The notes below the pieces were generated by a model, which saw nothing but the letters and a program-made list of their open reading frames with translations, made no database searches and was not told the origin of the DNA. From assembly GCF_030499575.1 (NCBI RefSeq), contig NZ_JASTLC010000001.1, positions 1,612,001 through 1,676,000 of the forward strand: 64,000 bases of DNA, in the 5' to 3' direction. How positions within the stretch are numbered: position 1 is the stretch's first letter; the number at the start of each line of letters is the position of its first letter. The stretch is from Streptomyces sp. DG2A-72. Lineage in GTDB: Bacteria; Actinomycetota; Actinomycetes; Streptomycetales; Streptomycetaceae. The translations under genes and the position numbers were made by a program. Of the stretch, positions 28,638 to 37,138 are shown in pieces.

Positions 28638-30299
28638 ATGACCTTTGACAGCGGCTACGCGGACATCTTCGGGCCGCAGGTGCCGCGCACGGGCGACGGG
28701 GACCAGACGGCGACGTTCGCGCTGGCCTCGGCCGCCTACCGGGACAATCTGGTCGGCGACATCAAGAAGGCCGACAACGAATGGCACCAGACCGCCGTCA
28801 AGGAGGGCCGCAAGTGGGCGAAGATCTTCCGGCCCAACCTGGGTGAGGCCTTCTCCCGGGCCGTGGTGGACCGCATGCTGGGCCCCGGCCGCAAGCCGCT
28901 CATCCAGTCCTTCGGCAGCGAACCACAGGTCATCGTCGAACACTGCCTGGCCGCGAACAACATCCGCAAGGACCGCGACAGACTGCTGAGCCTCGTCATG
29001 GTGCTGTGCGGTGTGCTGTTCCTGCCCGGGCTCCTGGTCTGGCTGCTGATCTTCACGCTCCGCACCATCATCGCCAAGCGGGACGACAAGCAGGCCGGCG
29101 CGTTCGCCACCGGGCTGCTCGTCGCGGCGGGCGCCCTCGCCGTGATCTTCCTGATCCGTACGCCGTTCTCCGGCTTCTGGCTCTGGTATGCGCGGGCCTG
29201 TGTCGTCATGCCGGTGGTCGGCTGGTTCTGGGCCAAGCAGATCTGCGAAGGCACGGCGAAGGACCTGCGGGGGCGGTGGGACAGTCTGCTGGCCGGCAGC
29301 AGCGTCGGCGCGAAGGTGCCGGAAGCGGTGCCGAGCAGCCCCGGTGAGACCGCGGCCGAGCAGCTGCGCCAGTCCCTGGCCAAGCTCAGCGCCGAGCAGC
29401 AGTCCAACTCCGTGTTCTACGCCGGGCCCAAGGGCATACTCGGCATGGGCACGCGCTGGGGCTCGTGGCAGCTCGCCGAGGACCTGATCCCGGCCGACGC
29501 GGACCGGGAGATCCACCCGTTCCGCAGCTGGGACGTCGTCCGGTCCATCCACGACCAGCTGCGCATGCTGGAGCGGAACACACTGAACACCGGCGGCTTC
29601 CCCAAGGCGTCCATACGCCACTGGATCGTCACGCCGATCGCGGAGAACGCCAAGGCGGTGTCCCGGCCCGAGGGCACCGACGTGGACGCCTACCAGATCA
29701 AGTCGCACGCGATACAGGACATCTGCAACAAGCAGCAGTTCGGCAGCGGTGACCGGCACTACCTGGGTGTCCAGTGGGTGCTCTGGGACGGGCAGTTGGT
29801 CATCACCATGCTGATCACGGTGACGGTGCTGCACCAGACGCTGCGCATCGAGGTCACCGGCCACGCCCTCGGCCCGGTGAACGGGCTCTTCACCAGCAAG
29901 CCCGAGGCGCCGACCAAGGAAGTCGCCAAGTCGTTCAAGCCGTGGGAGACCCGCACGGTGAAGCTTCCCCTGGTCAACAGCGACGAGGTGGTACGGCTGG
30001 CGGTGCGCGCCCCGATCTCCTGGTATCCGCCCCTGCTGAACTGGCTCGGCGGCACCATCACTCTCCCCGAGCCCTTCGGCCTGCGGCACGCGTGGGCGGA
30101 TCAGCCGTGGCGCCACCGCTTCATGGCCGACGACGCCCTGCGCGCCGCCACACCGGTGCTGCGGGTGGTGCACTCGGCGGCGATCAAGGTGCTGGAGGAG
30201 AACGGCGTGGACACCGAGAAGTTCGGCACCAGGTCGGCGTTCCTCAGCACGGCCGTACAGGACCCGATGCCGAGGAAGGCGGACCTGTACGACGCATAG
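28638..30299 (+). CDS. Membrane protein of unknown function
   Basis: 553 residues from the ATG at 28638 (MTFDSGYADIFGPQ). A cytoplasmic N-terminal 110 residues is followed by three hydrophobic segments between about residues 115 and 205 (LVMVLCGVLFLPGLLVWLLIF; FATGLLVAAGALAVIFLI; ARACVVMPVVGWFW), then a 100-residue soluble part and a larger C-terminal region with one further hydrophobic stretch (VITMLITVTVLHQTL). No family motif is recognised. It has strong third-position GC and a good start, so it is a real gene, with homologues likely in other Streptomyces. It is preceded by the 21-bp-phased repeats and convergent with the HIT gene. Confidence 0.82.
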   Translation: MTFDSGYADIFGPQVPRTGDGDQTATFALASAAYRDNLVGDIKKADNEWHQTAVKEGRKWAKIFRPNLGEAFSRAVVDRMLGPGRKPLIQSFGSEPQVIVEHCLAANNIRKDRDRLLSLVMVLCGVLFLPGLLVWLLIFTLRTIIAKRDDKQAGAFATGLLVAAGALAVIFLIRTPFSGFWLWYARACVVMPVVGWFWAKQICEGTAKDLRGRWDSLLAGSSVGAKVPEAVPSSPGETAAEQLRQSLAKLSAEQQSNSVFYAGPKGILGMGTRWGSWQLAEDLIPADADREIHPFRSWDVVRSIHDQLRMLERNTLNTGGFPKASIRHWIVTPIAENAKAVSRPEGTDVDAYQIKSHAIQDICNKQQFGSGDRHYLGVQWVLWDGQLVITMLITVTVLHQTLRIEVTGHALGPVNGLFTSKPEAPTKEVAKSFKPWETRTVKLPLVNSDEVVRLAVRAPISWYPPLLNWLGGTITLPEPFGLRHAWADQPWRHRFMADDALRAATPVLRVVHSAAIKVLEENGVDTEKFGTRSAFLSTAVQDPMPRKADLYDA

Positions 30300-30330
30300 C
30301 GGCGGCCGGAGGCCGGAGGCCGGGCCGGGC

Positions 30331-30879
30331 TCAGGCCGCCGGCCAGGCCTCCGCCAGCATCTTGCGGGTGTCCGCGAGGAGCTGGGGCAGCACGCGCGTG
30401 TGGCCGACGACCGGCATGAAGTTCGTGTCGCCGCCCCAGCGCGGGACGATGTGCTGGTGCAGATGGGCGGCGATGCCCGCGCCCGCCACGGAGCCCTGGT
30501 TCATGCCGATGTTGAAGCCGTGCGCGCCGGAGGCGGTCCGCAGCGCCGTCATCGCCTGCTTGGTCAGCGCGGCCAGCTCGACGGTCTCCGGATCGGTGAG
30601 GTCCGTGTAGTCGGCGACATGGCGGTAGGGCACGACCATGAGGTGCCCGCCGTTGTACGGGTACAGGTTGAGCACGACGTAGACCTGCTCGCCGCGCCTG
30701 ACGATCAGACCGTCCTCGTCCGACTTGGCCGGGATGGAACAGAAGGGGCAGCCGTCCTCGGCACCGGGGCCGGTCGGCTTGCCCTCGCCCTGGATGTAGG
30801 CCATCCGATGGGGCGTCCACAGGCGCTGGAACGCGTCCTGCGTCCCCACTCCCAACTGCTGCTCCGGCTCACTCGTCAT
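30331..30879 (-). CDS. HIT-family hydrolase/nucleotidyltransferase (Ap4A phosphorylase-like)
   Basis: 182 residues from the ATG at 30879 (MTSEPEQQ); an ATG 12 bases upstream is possible. The histidine triad HLHQHIV lies at about residues 139–145, and a CPFC pair at 44–47 could bind zinc. In actinobacteria such proteins act on dinucleoside polyphosphates or adenylated nucleotides. In Streptomyces it stands next to thrS and the PIM cluster; the biological substrate is not visible. Divergent from the potassium channel gene. Confidence 0.9.
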   Translation of the reverse strand: MTSEPEQQLGVGTQDAFQRLWTPHRMAYIQGEGKPTGPGAEDGCPFCSIPAKSDEDGLIVRRGEQVYVVLNLYPYNGGHLMVVPYRHVADYTDLTDPETVELAALTKQAMTALRTASGAHGFNIGMNQGSVAGAGIAAHLHQHIVPRWGGDTNFMPVVGHTRVLPQLLADTRKMLAEAWPAA

Positions 30880-30958
30880 GCAAGGAAGCATATGGCTTCG
30901 CCCGTTCGCGGCGTGTCGCCGGGGTTGCGCGACCAGCGTCGCGGGCGAAGCTGAGCCG

Positions 30959-31615
30959 GTGGATGCCGACAGTCCCCAGGGCCGCTGGGAGCGGCGCACT
31001 GAAGTGCCCCTCGCGATCGCGTCGCTGGTCTATATCGCCGCGTATGCAGTCCGTGTCCTGGCCCATGGTCTGGCCGGCGTCTGGCAGGACCTGTGCCTCG
31101 CCGTGCTGGCCTGCGCCTGGGCGCTCTTCGTCGTCGACTACGCGGTGCGGTGGCGGCTGAGCGGGCGGCGGCTGGGCTTCGTACGGTCGCACATGCTGGA
31201 CACCGTGGTGCTGGTGCTGCCCCTGTTGCGTCCGTTGCGGGTGGTGCGGCTGTATGAGGCCGTGCAGCGTCGGCACGGCCGGCCACGGCTGGCGCTGCAC
31301 GCGCGGGTGATCATCTACGCCGGACTGTCGACGGTGTTGCTCGGATTCGCCGGAGCCCTCGCCGTCTACCAGCAGGAGCACGCGGCACCGGACGCGACGA
31401 TGCGGACCTTCGGTGATGCGGTCTGGTGGACCTGCGCGACGCTCTCCACGGTCGGGTACGGCGACATCACGCCCGTCACACCGGTCGGGCGGCTGATCGC
31501 GGCCGGGATGATGGCCTGCGGGCTGGCGCTGCTCGGCGCGGTCACCGGGTCGTTCTCGTCGTGGCTGTTGCAGGTCTTCGCGTACGAGGGCGAAGAACGG
31601 CCCCCGGAAAGCTGA
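30959..31615 (+). CDS. Potassium channel family protein
   Basis: 218 residues from the GTG at 30959; an ATG at 30878 would overlap the divergent HIT start and is less likely. Segments: S1 near residues 15–33, S2 near 45–65, an S3/S4-like stretch LLRPLRVVRLYEAVQRRHGR, S5 near 115–135, then the pore helix and selectivity filter TVGYGD, and S6 near 170–190. The few regularly spaced arginines suggest at most a weak voltage sensor. It should form a tetrameric K+ channel in the plasma membrane. Convergent with thrS. Confidence 0.87.
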   Translation: MDADSPQGRWERRTEVPLAIASLVYIAAYAVRVLAHGLAGVWQDLCLAVLACAWALFVVDYAVRWRLSGRRLGFVRSHMLDTVVLVLPLLRPLRVVRLYEAVQRRHGRPRLALHARVIIYAGLSTVLLGFAGALAVYQQEHAAPDATMRTFGDAVWWTCATLSTVGYGDITPVTPVGRLIAAGMMACGLALLGAVTGSFSSWLLQVFAYEGEERPPES

Positions 31616-31628
31616 ACTCCCGGGGGCC
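31599..31628. terminator. Hairpin spanning the channel stop codon, between convergent genes
   Basis: GGCCCCCGG (31599–31607) pairs with CCGGGGGCC (31620–31628). It lies between the convergent channel and thrS genes and overlaps the last codons of the channel gene. There is no T-tract. Probable bidirectional terminator. Confidence 0.5.
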
Positions 31629-31639
31629 TCACGCATGTG

Positions 31640-33616
31640 TCAGACCTGCGCCCGCTCCTCCACCACCTTCACGATCTTCGCGAGAGCCTCGTCGAAGGGG
31701 ATGCCGTTCTCCTGCGAACCGTCGCGGTAGCGGAAGGACACCGAGCCGTTCGTCATGTCCTCGTCGCCCGCGATGACCATGAAGGGCACCTTCTGCTTCT
31801 GGGCGTTGCGGATCTTCTTCTGCATCCGGTCGGAGGACGAGTCGACCTCGACCCGCAGCCCCCGCTTCTTGGCCGCCGCGGCGAACTTCTCCAGGTACTC
31901 GACGTGCGCGTCACCGATCGGGATACCGGTCGCCTGCACGGGTGCCAGCCACGCCGGGAAGGCGCCCGCGTAGTGCTCCAGGAGCACCGCGAAGAACCGC
32001 TCGATGGAGCCGAACAGGGCGCGGTGGATCATGACCGGCCGCTGCTTGGAGCCGTCGGGCGAGGTGTACTCGAGGTTGAACCGCTCGGGCAGGTTGAAGT
32101 CGAGCTGGATCGTCGACATCTGCCAGGTGCGGCCGATGGCGTCCTTGGTCTGCACGGAGATCTTCGGACCGTAGAAGGCGGCGCCGCCCGGGTCCGGAAC
32201 CAGCGGCAGCCCCTGCTTCTCGGCGACCTCGCGCAGCGTCTCGGTGGCCTCCTCCCAGACCTCGTCGGAGCCGACGAACTTCTCCGGGTCCTTGGTGGAC
32301 AGCTCCAGGTAGAAGTCGGTCAGACCGTAGTCGCGCAGCAGGCCGAGGACGAAGGTGAGCGTCTTGTCGAGTTCCTCCGACATCTGCTCACGCGTGCAGT
32401 AGATGTGCGCGTCGTCCTGCGTGAAGCCACGCGCGCGCGTCAGGCCGTGCACGACGCCCGACTTCTCGTAGCGGTACACGGTCCCGAACTCGAAGAGCCG
32501 CAGCGGCAGTTCACGGTACGACCGGCCGCGCGCGTCGAAGATCAGGTTGTGCATCGGGCAGTTCATGGGCTTGAGGTAGTAGTCCACGCCCTCGTCGAGC
32601 TGCATGGGCGGGTACATGCCCTCGGCGTACCAGTCGAGGTGGCCCGACGTCTCGAAGAGCTTCCCCTTGGTTGCGTGCGGGGTGTAGACGAACTCGTAGC
32701 CCTCTTCCTCGTGACGGCGGCGCGAGTAGTCCTCCATCACACGGCGGACGATGCCGCCCTTGGGGTGGAAGACCGCGAGGCCGGAGCCGATCTGCTCGGG
32801 GACGGAGAAGAGGTCCAGCTCGTTGCCGAGCTTGCGGTGGTCGCGCTTCTCGGCCTCGGCGAGGAAGTCGAGGTGCGCCTTCAGCTCGTCCTTGGTGGGC
32901 CAGGCGGTGCCGTAGATGCGCTGGAGCATCGGGTTCTTCTCGCTGCCGCGCCAGTAGGCGGCCGCGTTGCGCATCAGCTTGAACGCCGGGATGTTCCGGG
33001 TGGTCGGCAGGTGGGGACCGCGGCAGAGGTCCTTCCAGCACAGATCGCCGGTCTTGGCGTCCAGGTTGTCGTAGATCGTCAGCTCGCCCGCGCCGACCTC
33101 GACGTCCGCGCCGTCGTCGGAGGAGGCCGAGCCCTTGAGGCCGATCAGCTCCAGCTTGTACGGCTCACCGGCCAGCTCTTCACGGGCGGCTTCGTCGGTG
33201 ACCACACGGCGGGAGAACTTCTGCCCGCGCTTCTGGATCTCCTGCATCTTCTTCTCGATGGCCTTGAGATCCTCGGGCGTGAACGGCTTCTCGACGTCGA
33301 AGTCGTAGTAGAAGCCGTCCTTGACCGGCGGGCCGATGCCCAGCTTGGCCTCGGGGAACAGCTCCTGCACAGCCTGCGCCATCACATGCGCGGTGGAGTG
33401 GCGCAGGATGTTCAGGCCGTCCTCGGAGGAGATCTCGACGCCCTCGACCGCTTCCCCGTCGGAGAGCACATACGACAGGTCCTTGAGCTCGCCGCCCACG
33501 CGCGCGGCGATGATCGAGCGCTCGCCGGCGAAGAGCTCGGCGGCCGTAGTGCCCGTCGTCACCGTGCGCTCTTCCCGCTCGGAATCGCGTTGGATGATCA
33601 CACGGACGTCTGACAC
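31640..33616 (-). CDS. thrS: Threonine--tRNA ligase
   Basis: 658 residues from the GTG at 33616, seven bases after AGGAGAG. Domains in order: TGS (about 1–65); the editing domain with the [11 protein letters not shown] histidines near residue 95 and the later DRxCxxxH-like region; the class II catalytic core with [27 protein letters not shown] (zinc-ligand cysteine/histidine) and [10 protein letters not shown]; and the anticodon-binding domain ([18 protein letters not shown]). Complete and of normal length. No T-box leader is visible upstream. Confidence 0.97.
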   Translation of the reverse strand: MSDVRVIIQRDSEREERTVTTGTTAAELFAGERSIIAARVGGELKDLSYVLSDGEAVEGVEISSEDGLNILRHSTAHVMAQAVQELFPEAKLGIGPPVKDGFYYDFDVEKPFTPEDLKAIEKKMQEIQKRGQKFSRRVVTDEAAREELAGEPYKLELIGLKGSASSDDGADVEVGAGELTIYDNLDAKTGDLCWKDLCRGPHLPTTRNIPAFKLMRNAAAYWRGSEKNPMLQRIYGTAWPTKDELKAHLDFLAEAEKRDHRKLGNELDLFSVPEQIGSGLAVFHPKGGIVRRVMEDYSRRRHEEEGYEFVYTPHATKGKLFETSGHLDWYAEGMYPPMQLDEGVDYYLKPMNCPMHNLIFDARGRSYRELPLRLFEFGTVYRYEKSGVVHGLTRARGFTQDDAHIYCTREQMSEELDKTLTFVLGLLRDYGLTDFYLELSTKDPEKFVGSDEVWEEATETLREVAEKQGLPLVPDPGGAAFYGPKISVQTKDAIGRTWQMSTIQLDFNLPERFNLEYTSPDGSKQRPVMIHRALFGSIERFFAVLLEHYAGAFPAWLAPVQATGIPIGDAHVEYLEKFAAAAKKRGLRVEVDSSSDRMQKKIRNAQKQKVPFMVIAGDEDMTNGSVSFRYRDGSQENGIPFDEALAKIVKVVEERAQV

Positions 33617-33707
33617 CGGTCTCTCCTGACTGAAGGTGGGTGCGGGCGCCGTACCTGGAGCGCGCGCAATACCGGATCGTACCGACCCGGGACGTCCCAC
33701 CGCGAAA

Positions 33708-34961
33708 TCAGTCCCCGAAATCGGCGTCCAGGCCGGCGTCGTGATCGTCGCCTCCGCAGGCCTCCTCGAAGAAGTCCAGGTTCTCCTGGAGCGACTTCAT
33801 CAGCCGGTCCCGCTCGGCGTCGTCCACCTGCACCGGTGCGACCCCGGAGGCGCCGGTGAGCCGACGGAAGCCGCCCCGGCTCTCCAGCCGGCCGTGCACC
33901 CGCACCGGAAGCCCGACGAGGTGGGCGTGCCCGGCGATGCGGTACGCCTCCTCGTCCAGGGTCAGCCGGATGTGCGGGACCTCGGCGCCCGCGATCACCC
34001 GCAGCCGTACGGCGCCCTCGCCGCGCGGCCCCGACCGGCGCATCCGGGTCACCGTCCCGGTGATCCGCACCGGCATGGAGGGTTCCTCGCGCAGATAGCG
34101 GGCCCCGGCCTCGCGCAGCACGGGCAGGTCGCCGGGCGAGAACTCGACGGCCTCGGCGCCTGCGGCACAGCCCTCGGGGACCCCGGCGCCGGGCGCCCAC
34201 TCGACGGCGACGCGGGCGCCCTCGGTGCCACGGACCAGGGTGACGAGCGCCTCGGTCAGTTCACGGCTGACGCCCGCCTCGATGGCGCCGTCGAAGGCGT
34301 CCATACCGCCGGTGGCCCGCTGGTAGTCGATGGCCTCTCGGGCGGCGTACAGGGCCTGGTGCAGGCGTACGGCGAGCAGGCGGCCGGTGTCGACGGGCAC
34401 GAACGCGGTCAGCTGACGGCCGCCGGTTGCGGCGCCGACGAGGACGTTCTCCAGGGACGCGGCGGCGGGGCGGCGGTGCCGGGCGCCGTAGTAGCCGGCA
34501 CGCGCGCGTGTGGCGAGAGCGCCCGCCAGAAGCATCTGGCGGGCGGCCGTGCGCAGTTGTTCCTCGACCATCCATGGCGCGGCGCCGGCCGGCCCGGTCG
34601 GTACATCGCGCCACCAGCGGATCTCGTCGCTGGGCACGGTGAGTCCGACCAGCACCTCGCGGGCGGAGGGCGAGCCGCTGCGGGACAGCGCGACGAGGGC
34701 CTCGCCGAGCAGGTCGTCGCTGTCGGGGAAGGCACGGTTCTCCGGCACGAGCAAGCTCATGCCGGCGCCGCCGGGCCCCGGCGGGGTCCAGCGGCCGTAG
34801 CGTCCGGCGGCTCCGCCGCGGCGCTGCCAGCCGTGGCGGTGCAGCAGGGCGCTGAGCACGGCGGGGTCGACCTCGCCGGGCTCGGGCGGCCGGTTCCACT
34901 GCGCATCCACGGGATGCGGCCGCCCTGGTCGTACCGGCTCCTCCAGCGAACGGTGTGTCAT
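33708..34961 (-). CDS. Conserved protein of unknown function, coupled to a DUF4365 gene
   Basis: 417 residues from the ATG at 34961, overlapping the DUF4365 stop by ATGA. Longer upstream readings are antisense to other genes. The N-terminal third is Arg/Pro-rich ([21 protein letters not shown]); the middle is helical with conserved aromatic residues ([37 protein letters not shown]). The C-terminal part has an OB-like or barrel-like pattern ([27 protein letters not shown]) and ends in an acidic tail ([27 protein letters not shown]). I recognise no catalytic motif. Its job is probably tied to the partner gene. Confidence 0.75.
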   Translation of the reverse strand: MTHRSLEEPVRPGRPHPVDAQWNRPPEPGEVDPAVLSALLHRHGWQRRGGAAGRYGRWTPPGPGGAGMSLLVPENRAFPDSDDLLGEALVALSRSGSPSAREVLVGLTVPSDEIRWWRDVPTGPAGAAPWMVEEQLRTAARQMLLAGALATRARAGYYGARHRRPAAASLENVLVGAATGGRQLTAFVPVDTGRLLAVRLHQALYAAREAIDYQRATGGMDAFDGAIEAGVSRELTEALVTLVRGTEGARVAVEWAPGAGVPEGCAAGAEAVEFSPGDLPVLREAGARYLREEPSMPVRITGTVTRMRRSGPRGEGAVRLRVIAGAEVPHIRLTLDEEAYRIAGHAHLVGLPVRVHGRLESRGGFRRLTGASGVAPVQVDDAERDRLMKSLQENLDFFEEACGGDDHDAGLDADFGD

Positions 34962-35524
34962 GGCCTGCCTCCCGTCCCGACCCGCGTCATGATCTCGCAG
35001 AGCGCCCGGTCGTCGAAAATGCGTGAGGTCGGAATCCGCACGGTGGTCCGGCGCCGACCGGTGATGGCGTGACCGGCCAGGTTGACCCAGTAGCAGCAGT
35101 GCCTGAGGTCGAGCCGGTCGTGGCTGGCGCGCAGCCAGTCGTCCTGGGACCGCGGGACGAGCATCACGACCAGGATCTTGTGCACGGACACCGGCGTGCG
35201 GGCGAGCTTCGCCAGGTGGTCGTTGTCGAGCGTGAAGGAGAAGAAGCGCCCGGGCGGGTTGGGCGGGATCTGGTACGTCGCTTTGAGCTGCACCTTGATG
35301 GTGACTTCGTCGTCGACGGTGTGACCGGCGGCGCTGTGGCTGACGTGCCAGTCGATGCCGTTGTCCGGAAATGGCTGGGACAGCGAACAGCCCGCCGCGG
35401 CGGCGACGGCGTGCAGATAGCCCACCTGCAGTGTCTCCATGCAGGCGGTGGTGGCGAGTGAACCGCGATGGGGGCCCGTCCGAGCGGGCAGCAGCCCGCC
35501 CCGTTCGGGCTGCGCTATCGCCAT
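34958..35524 (-). CDS. DUF4365 domain-containing protein (PD-(D/E)XK-like fold)
   Basis: 188 residues from the ATG at 35524 (MAIAQPERGG). The core reads PDNGIDWHVS followed about 20 residues later by IKVQLKATY, a D...QxK pattern like that of PD-(D/E)XK nucleases, to whose clan DUF4365 is assigned to my knowledge. A glutamine replaces the usual acidic residue before K, as in some members. It precedes the 417-residue unknown gene with an ATGA overlap and is divergent from a DEDDh exonuclease. DNA processing or defence is an inference. Confidence 0.8.
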   Translation of the reverse strand: MAIAQPERGGLLPARTGPHRGSLATTACMETLQVGYLHAVAAAAGCSLSQPFPDNGIDWHVSHSAAGHTVDDEVTIKVQLKATYQIPPNPPGRFFSFTLDNDHLAKLARTPVSVHKILVVMLVPRSQDDWLRASHDRLDLRHCCYWVNLAGHAITGRRRTTVRIPTSRIFDDRALCEIMTRVGTGGRP

Positions 35525-35693
35525 GACCAACAGCCTTCCAAGCAAGTGAATCCCCGCGAACGAGCCCGCTGAACTGCAAAGACCCGCACCCCTGTTGTGT
35601 CCGGCCCGCGTACGCCGCAAACAGCCCGGGTATCACCAAACAGGCAGAAGACGGTGCGTCAGCTGCCTTGGGTGAACGAGGAGTTGTGTAGGT

Positions 35694-36419
35694 ATGACGT
35701 GCTGGTACGAGGGCCCTCTGGCCGCGTTCGACACGGAGACCACGGGCGTGGACGTCGAGACCGACCGGATCGTGTCGGCCGCCGTCGTCGTCCAGGACGC
35801 CCCGGGTGCCCGGCCGCGGGTGAGCCGGTGGCTGGTCAACCCGGGTGTGCCGGTGCCCGAGGGGGCGACGGCGGTACATGGACTGACGGACGAGCATCTG
35901 CAGCGCAACGGCCGCTGGCCTGCGCCGGTGATGCATGAGATAGCCAGTGAACTGGCCGAGCAGGCGGCTGCGGGCCGTCCGCTCGTGGTGATGAACGCAC
36001 CCTTCGATCTGACCATCCTGGACCGTGAGTTGCGGCGCCATCGGGCTTCGTCCCTGGACCACTGGTTCGAGACGTCGCCGCTGCTGGTGCTCGACCCACG
36101 GGTCCTCGACAAGCATCTCGACCGCTACCGCAAGGGCCGCCGCACCCTCACCGACCTGTGTGCGCACTACGGCGTCGTCCTGGACGGCGCGCACGACGCG
36201 TCGGCCGATGCCGTGGCCGCACTGGATGTCGTACGGGCGGTGGGGCGGCGTTTCGCCGCCCGGCTGGAGCGTCTCTCGCCCGCCCAACTGCACACCTTGC
36301 AGGCCGTGTGGCACGCGGCACAGGCACGCGGCCTGCAGGCATGGTTCGCCCGCAGCGGCACCGAGGAGGCAGTGGACCCGGCGTGGCCCCTGCGTCCGGA
36401 CCTGCCGGCGGCGGCGTGA
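35694..36419 (+). CDS. DEDDh-type 3'-5' exonuclease (DnaQ fold)
   Basis: 241 residues from the ATG at 35694. Exo I motif FDTETTGVD gives D/E near residues 12–14, Exo II contains MNAPFDLTIL, and Exo III is HDASADAVAAL (H and D). This is the proofreading-exonuclease/RNase T fold. It is not fused to a polymerase; such free-standing DnaQ-like proteins trim DNA or RNA ends. It is divergent from the DUF4365 gene pair and followed by a strong bidirectional terminator and tRNA-Val. Confidence 0.88.
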   Translation: MTCWYEGPLAAFDTETTGVDVETDRIVSAAVVVQDAPGARPRVSRWLVNPGVPVPEGATAVHGLTDEHLQRNGRWPAPVMHEIASELAEQAAAGRPLVVMNAPFDLTILDRELRRHRASSLDHWFETSPLLVLDPRVLDKHLDRYRKGRRTLTDLCAHYGVVLDGAHDASADAVAALDVVRAVGRRFAARLERLSPAQLHTLQAVWHAAQARGLQAWFARSGTEEAVDPAWPLRPDLPAAA

Positions 36420-36437
36420 ACGAACCACGCGCACACA

Positions 36438-36471
36438 AAAAGGCCGGTCCGCTCTGGCGGACCGGCCTTTT
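36438..36471. terminator. Bidirectional terminator between exonuclease gene and tRNA-Val
   Basis: AAAAGGCCGGTCCGC (from 36438) pairs with GCGGACCGGCCTTTT (to 36471). The A- and T-tracts on both sides let it act for both the plus-strand exonuclease gene and the minus-strand tRNA. Confidence 0.85.
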
Positions 36472-36476
36472 CCCGG

Positions 36477-36548
36477 TGGGCGATACTGGGTTCGAACCAG
36501 TGACCTCTTCGGTGTGAACGAAGCGCTCTCCCACTGAGCTAATCGCCC
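36477..36548 (-). tRNA. tRNA-Val (anticodon CAC)
   Basis: 72 bases on the minus strand. Acceptor GGGCGAT pairs with ATCGCCC, discriminator A; anticodon stem CTTCG/CGAAG encloses TTCACAC, giving CAC. The TψC arm has GGTTCGAACCC. CCA is not encoded in full. It is identical to the copy at 46574–46645. Confidence 0.95.
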
Positions 36549-36587
36549 GAGAACGGACTGAACAATACAGGTCCCCGCGGGTTTCCA

Positions 36588-37034
36588 TCAAACTGCTTCC
36601 AAGTAAGCGGCCAGCCCCCGCCGTCCGGCTCGCATCATCAGCCGGTGGTTGGCCCGGAAGAGGGGCCGTCCCGGCACGGCGAAGCGTCTGAGCAGCGGCT
36701 TGCTCACATCGACGACCTGGTCGTAGCGGGCGAGGGTGCCCGCGCCGTGCGCACGGACCGTCCAGCGCGCCCAGCCGTCCAGGTCACCGGACATCTCGAT
36801 CTCCAGCACCCCGGCCGCACGGTCCCGCACCACCTCACGCGCGGTGAAGGTCAGCTCGTACGGCAGCACGGCCCGCACCCTGACGATGCCGCTGACGTCG
36901 TCGATCGCGTCGACCTGCCGGACCTGCGGCCACCAGTCGGGGTAGTCCTCGGCCCGCTCCAGCGCCGCGTACACGGCGGCGGGCGGCGCGTGCAGGACCC
37001 ACACGCTGCGGAAGCGGTAACGGGACCAGTCCAT
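36588..37034 (-). CDS. SRPBCC (START/Bet v1-like) family protein
   Basis: 148 residues from the ATG at 37034. The pattern HAPPAAVYAALERAEDYPDWWPQV near the N-terminus, a beta-sheet-rich middle and a C-terminal long helix (FRANHRLMMRAGRRGLAAYL) fit the polyketide-cyclase/dehydrase and lipid-transport superfamily. The ligand is unknown; members bind hydrophobic molecules in a large cavity. It is just upstream of tRNA-Val and divergent from the large membrane protein. Confidence 0.82.
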   Translation of the reverse strand: MDWSRYRFRSVWVLHAPPAAVYAALERAEDYPDWWPQVRQVDAIDDVSGIVRVRAVLPYELTFTAREVVRDRAAGVLEIEMSGDLDGWARWTVRAHGAGTLARYDQVVDVSKPLLRRFAVPGRPLFRANHRLMMRAGRRGLAAYLEAV

Positions 37035-37138
37035 GCTCCGAGTGTGCCCCCCTCATGGGCACGAGGAGGGCACATCTGAGTACGTTCTGAGTATCCGCAC
37101 TCATGCCGTACGACGTGACGCGGACCACACTCCAAGGC

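Noticed and set aside
33617..33707. T-box leader before thrS
   Set aside because: The 91-bp leader is too short and lacks the T-box sequence.
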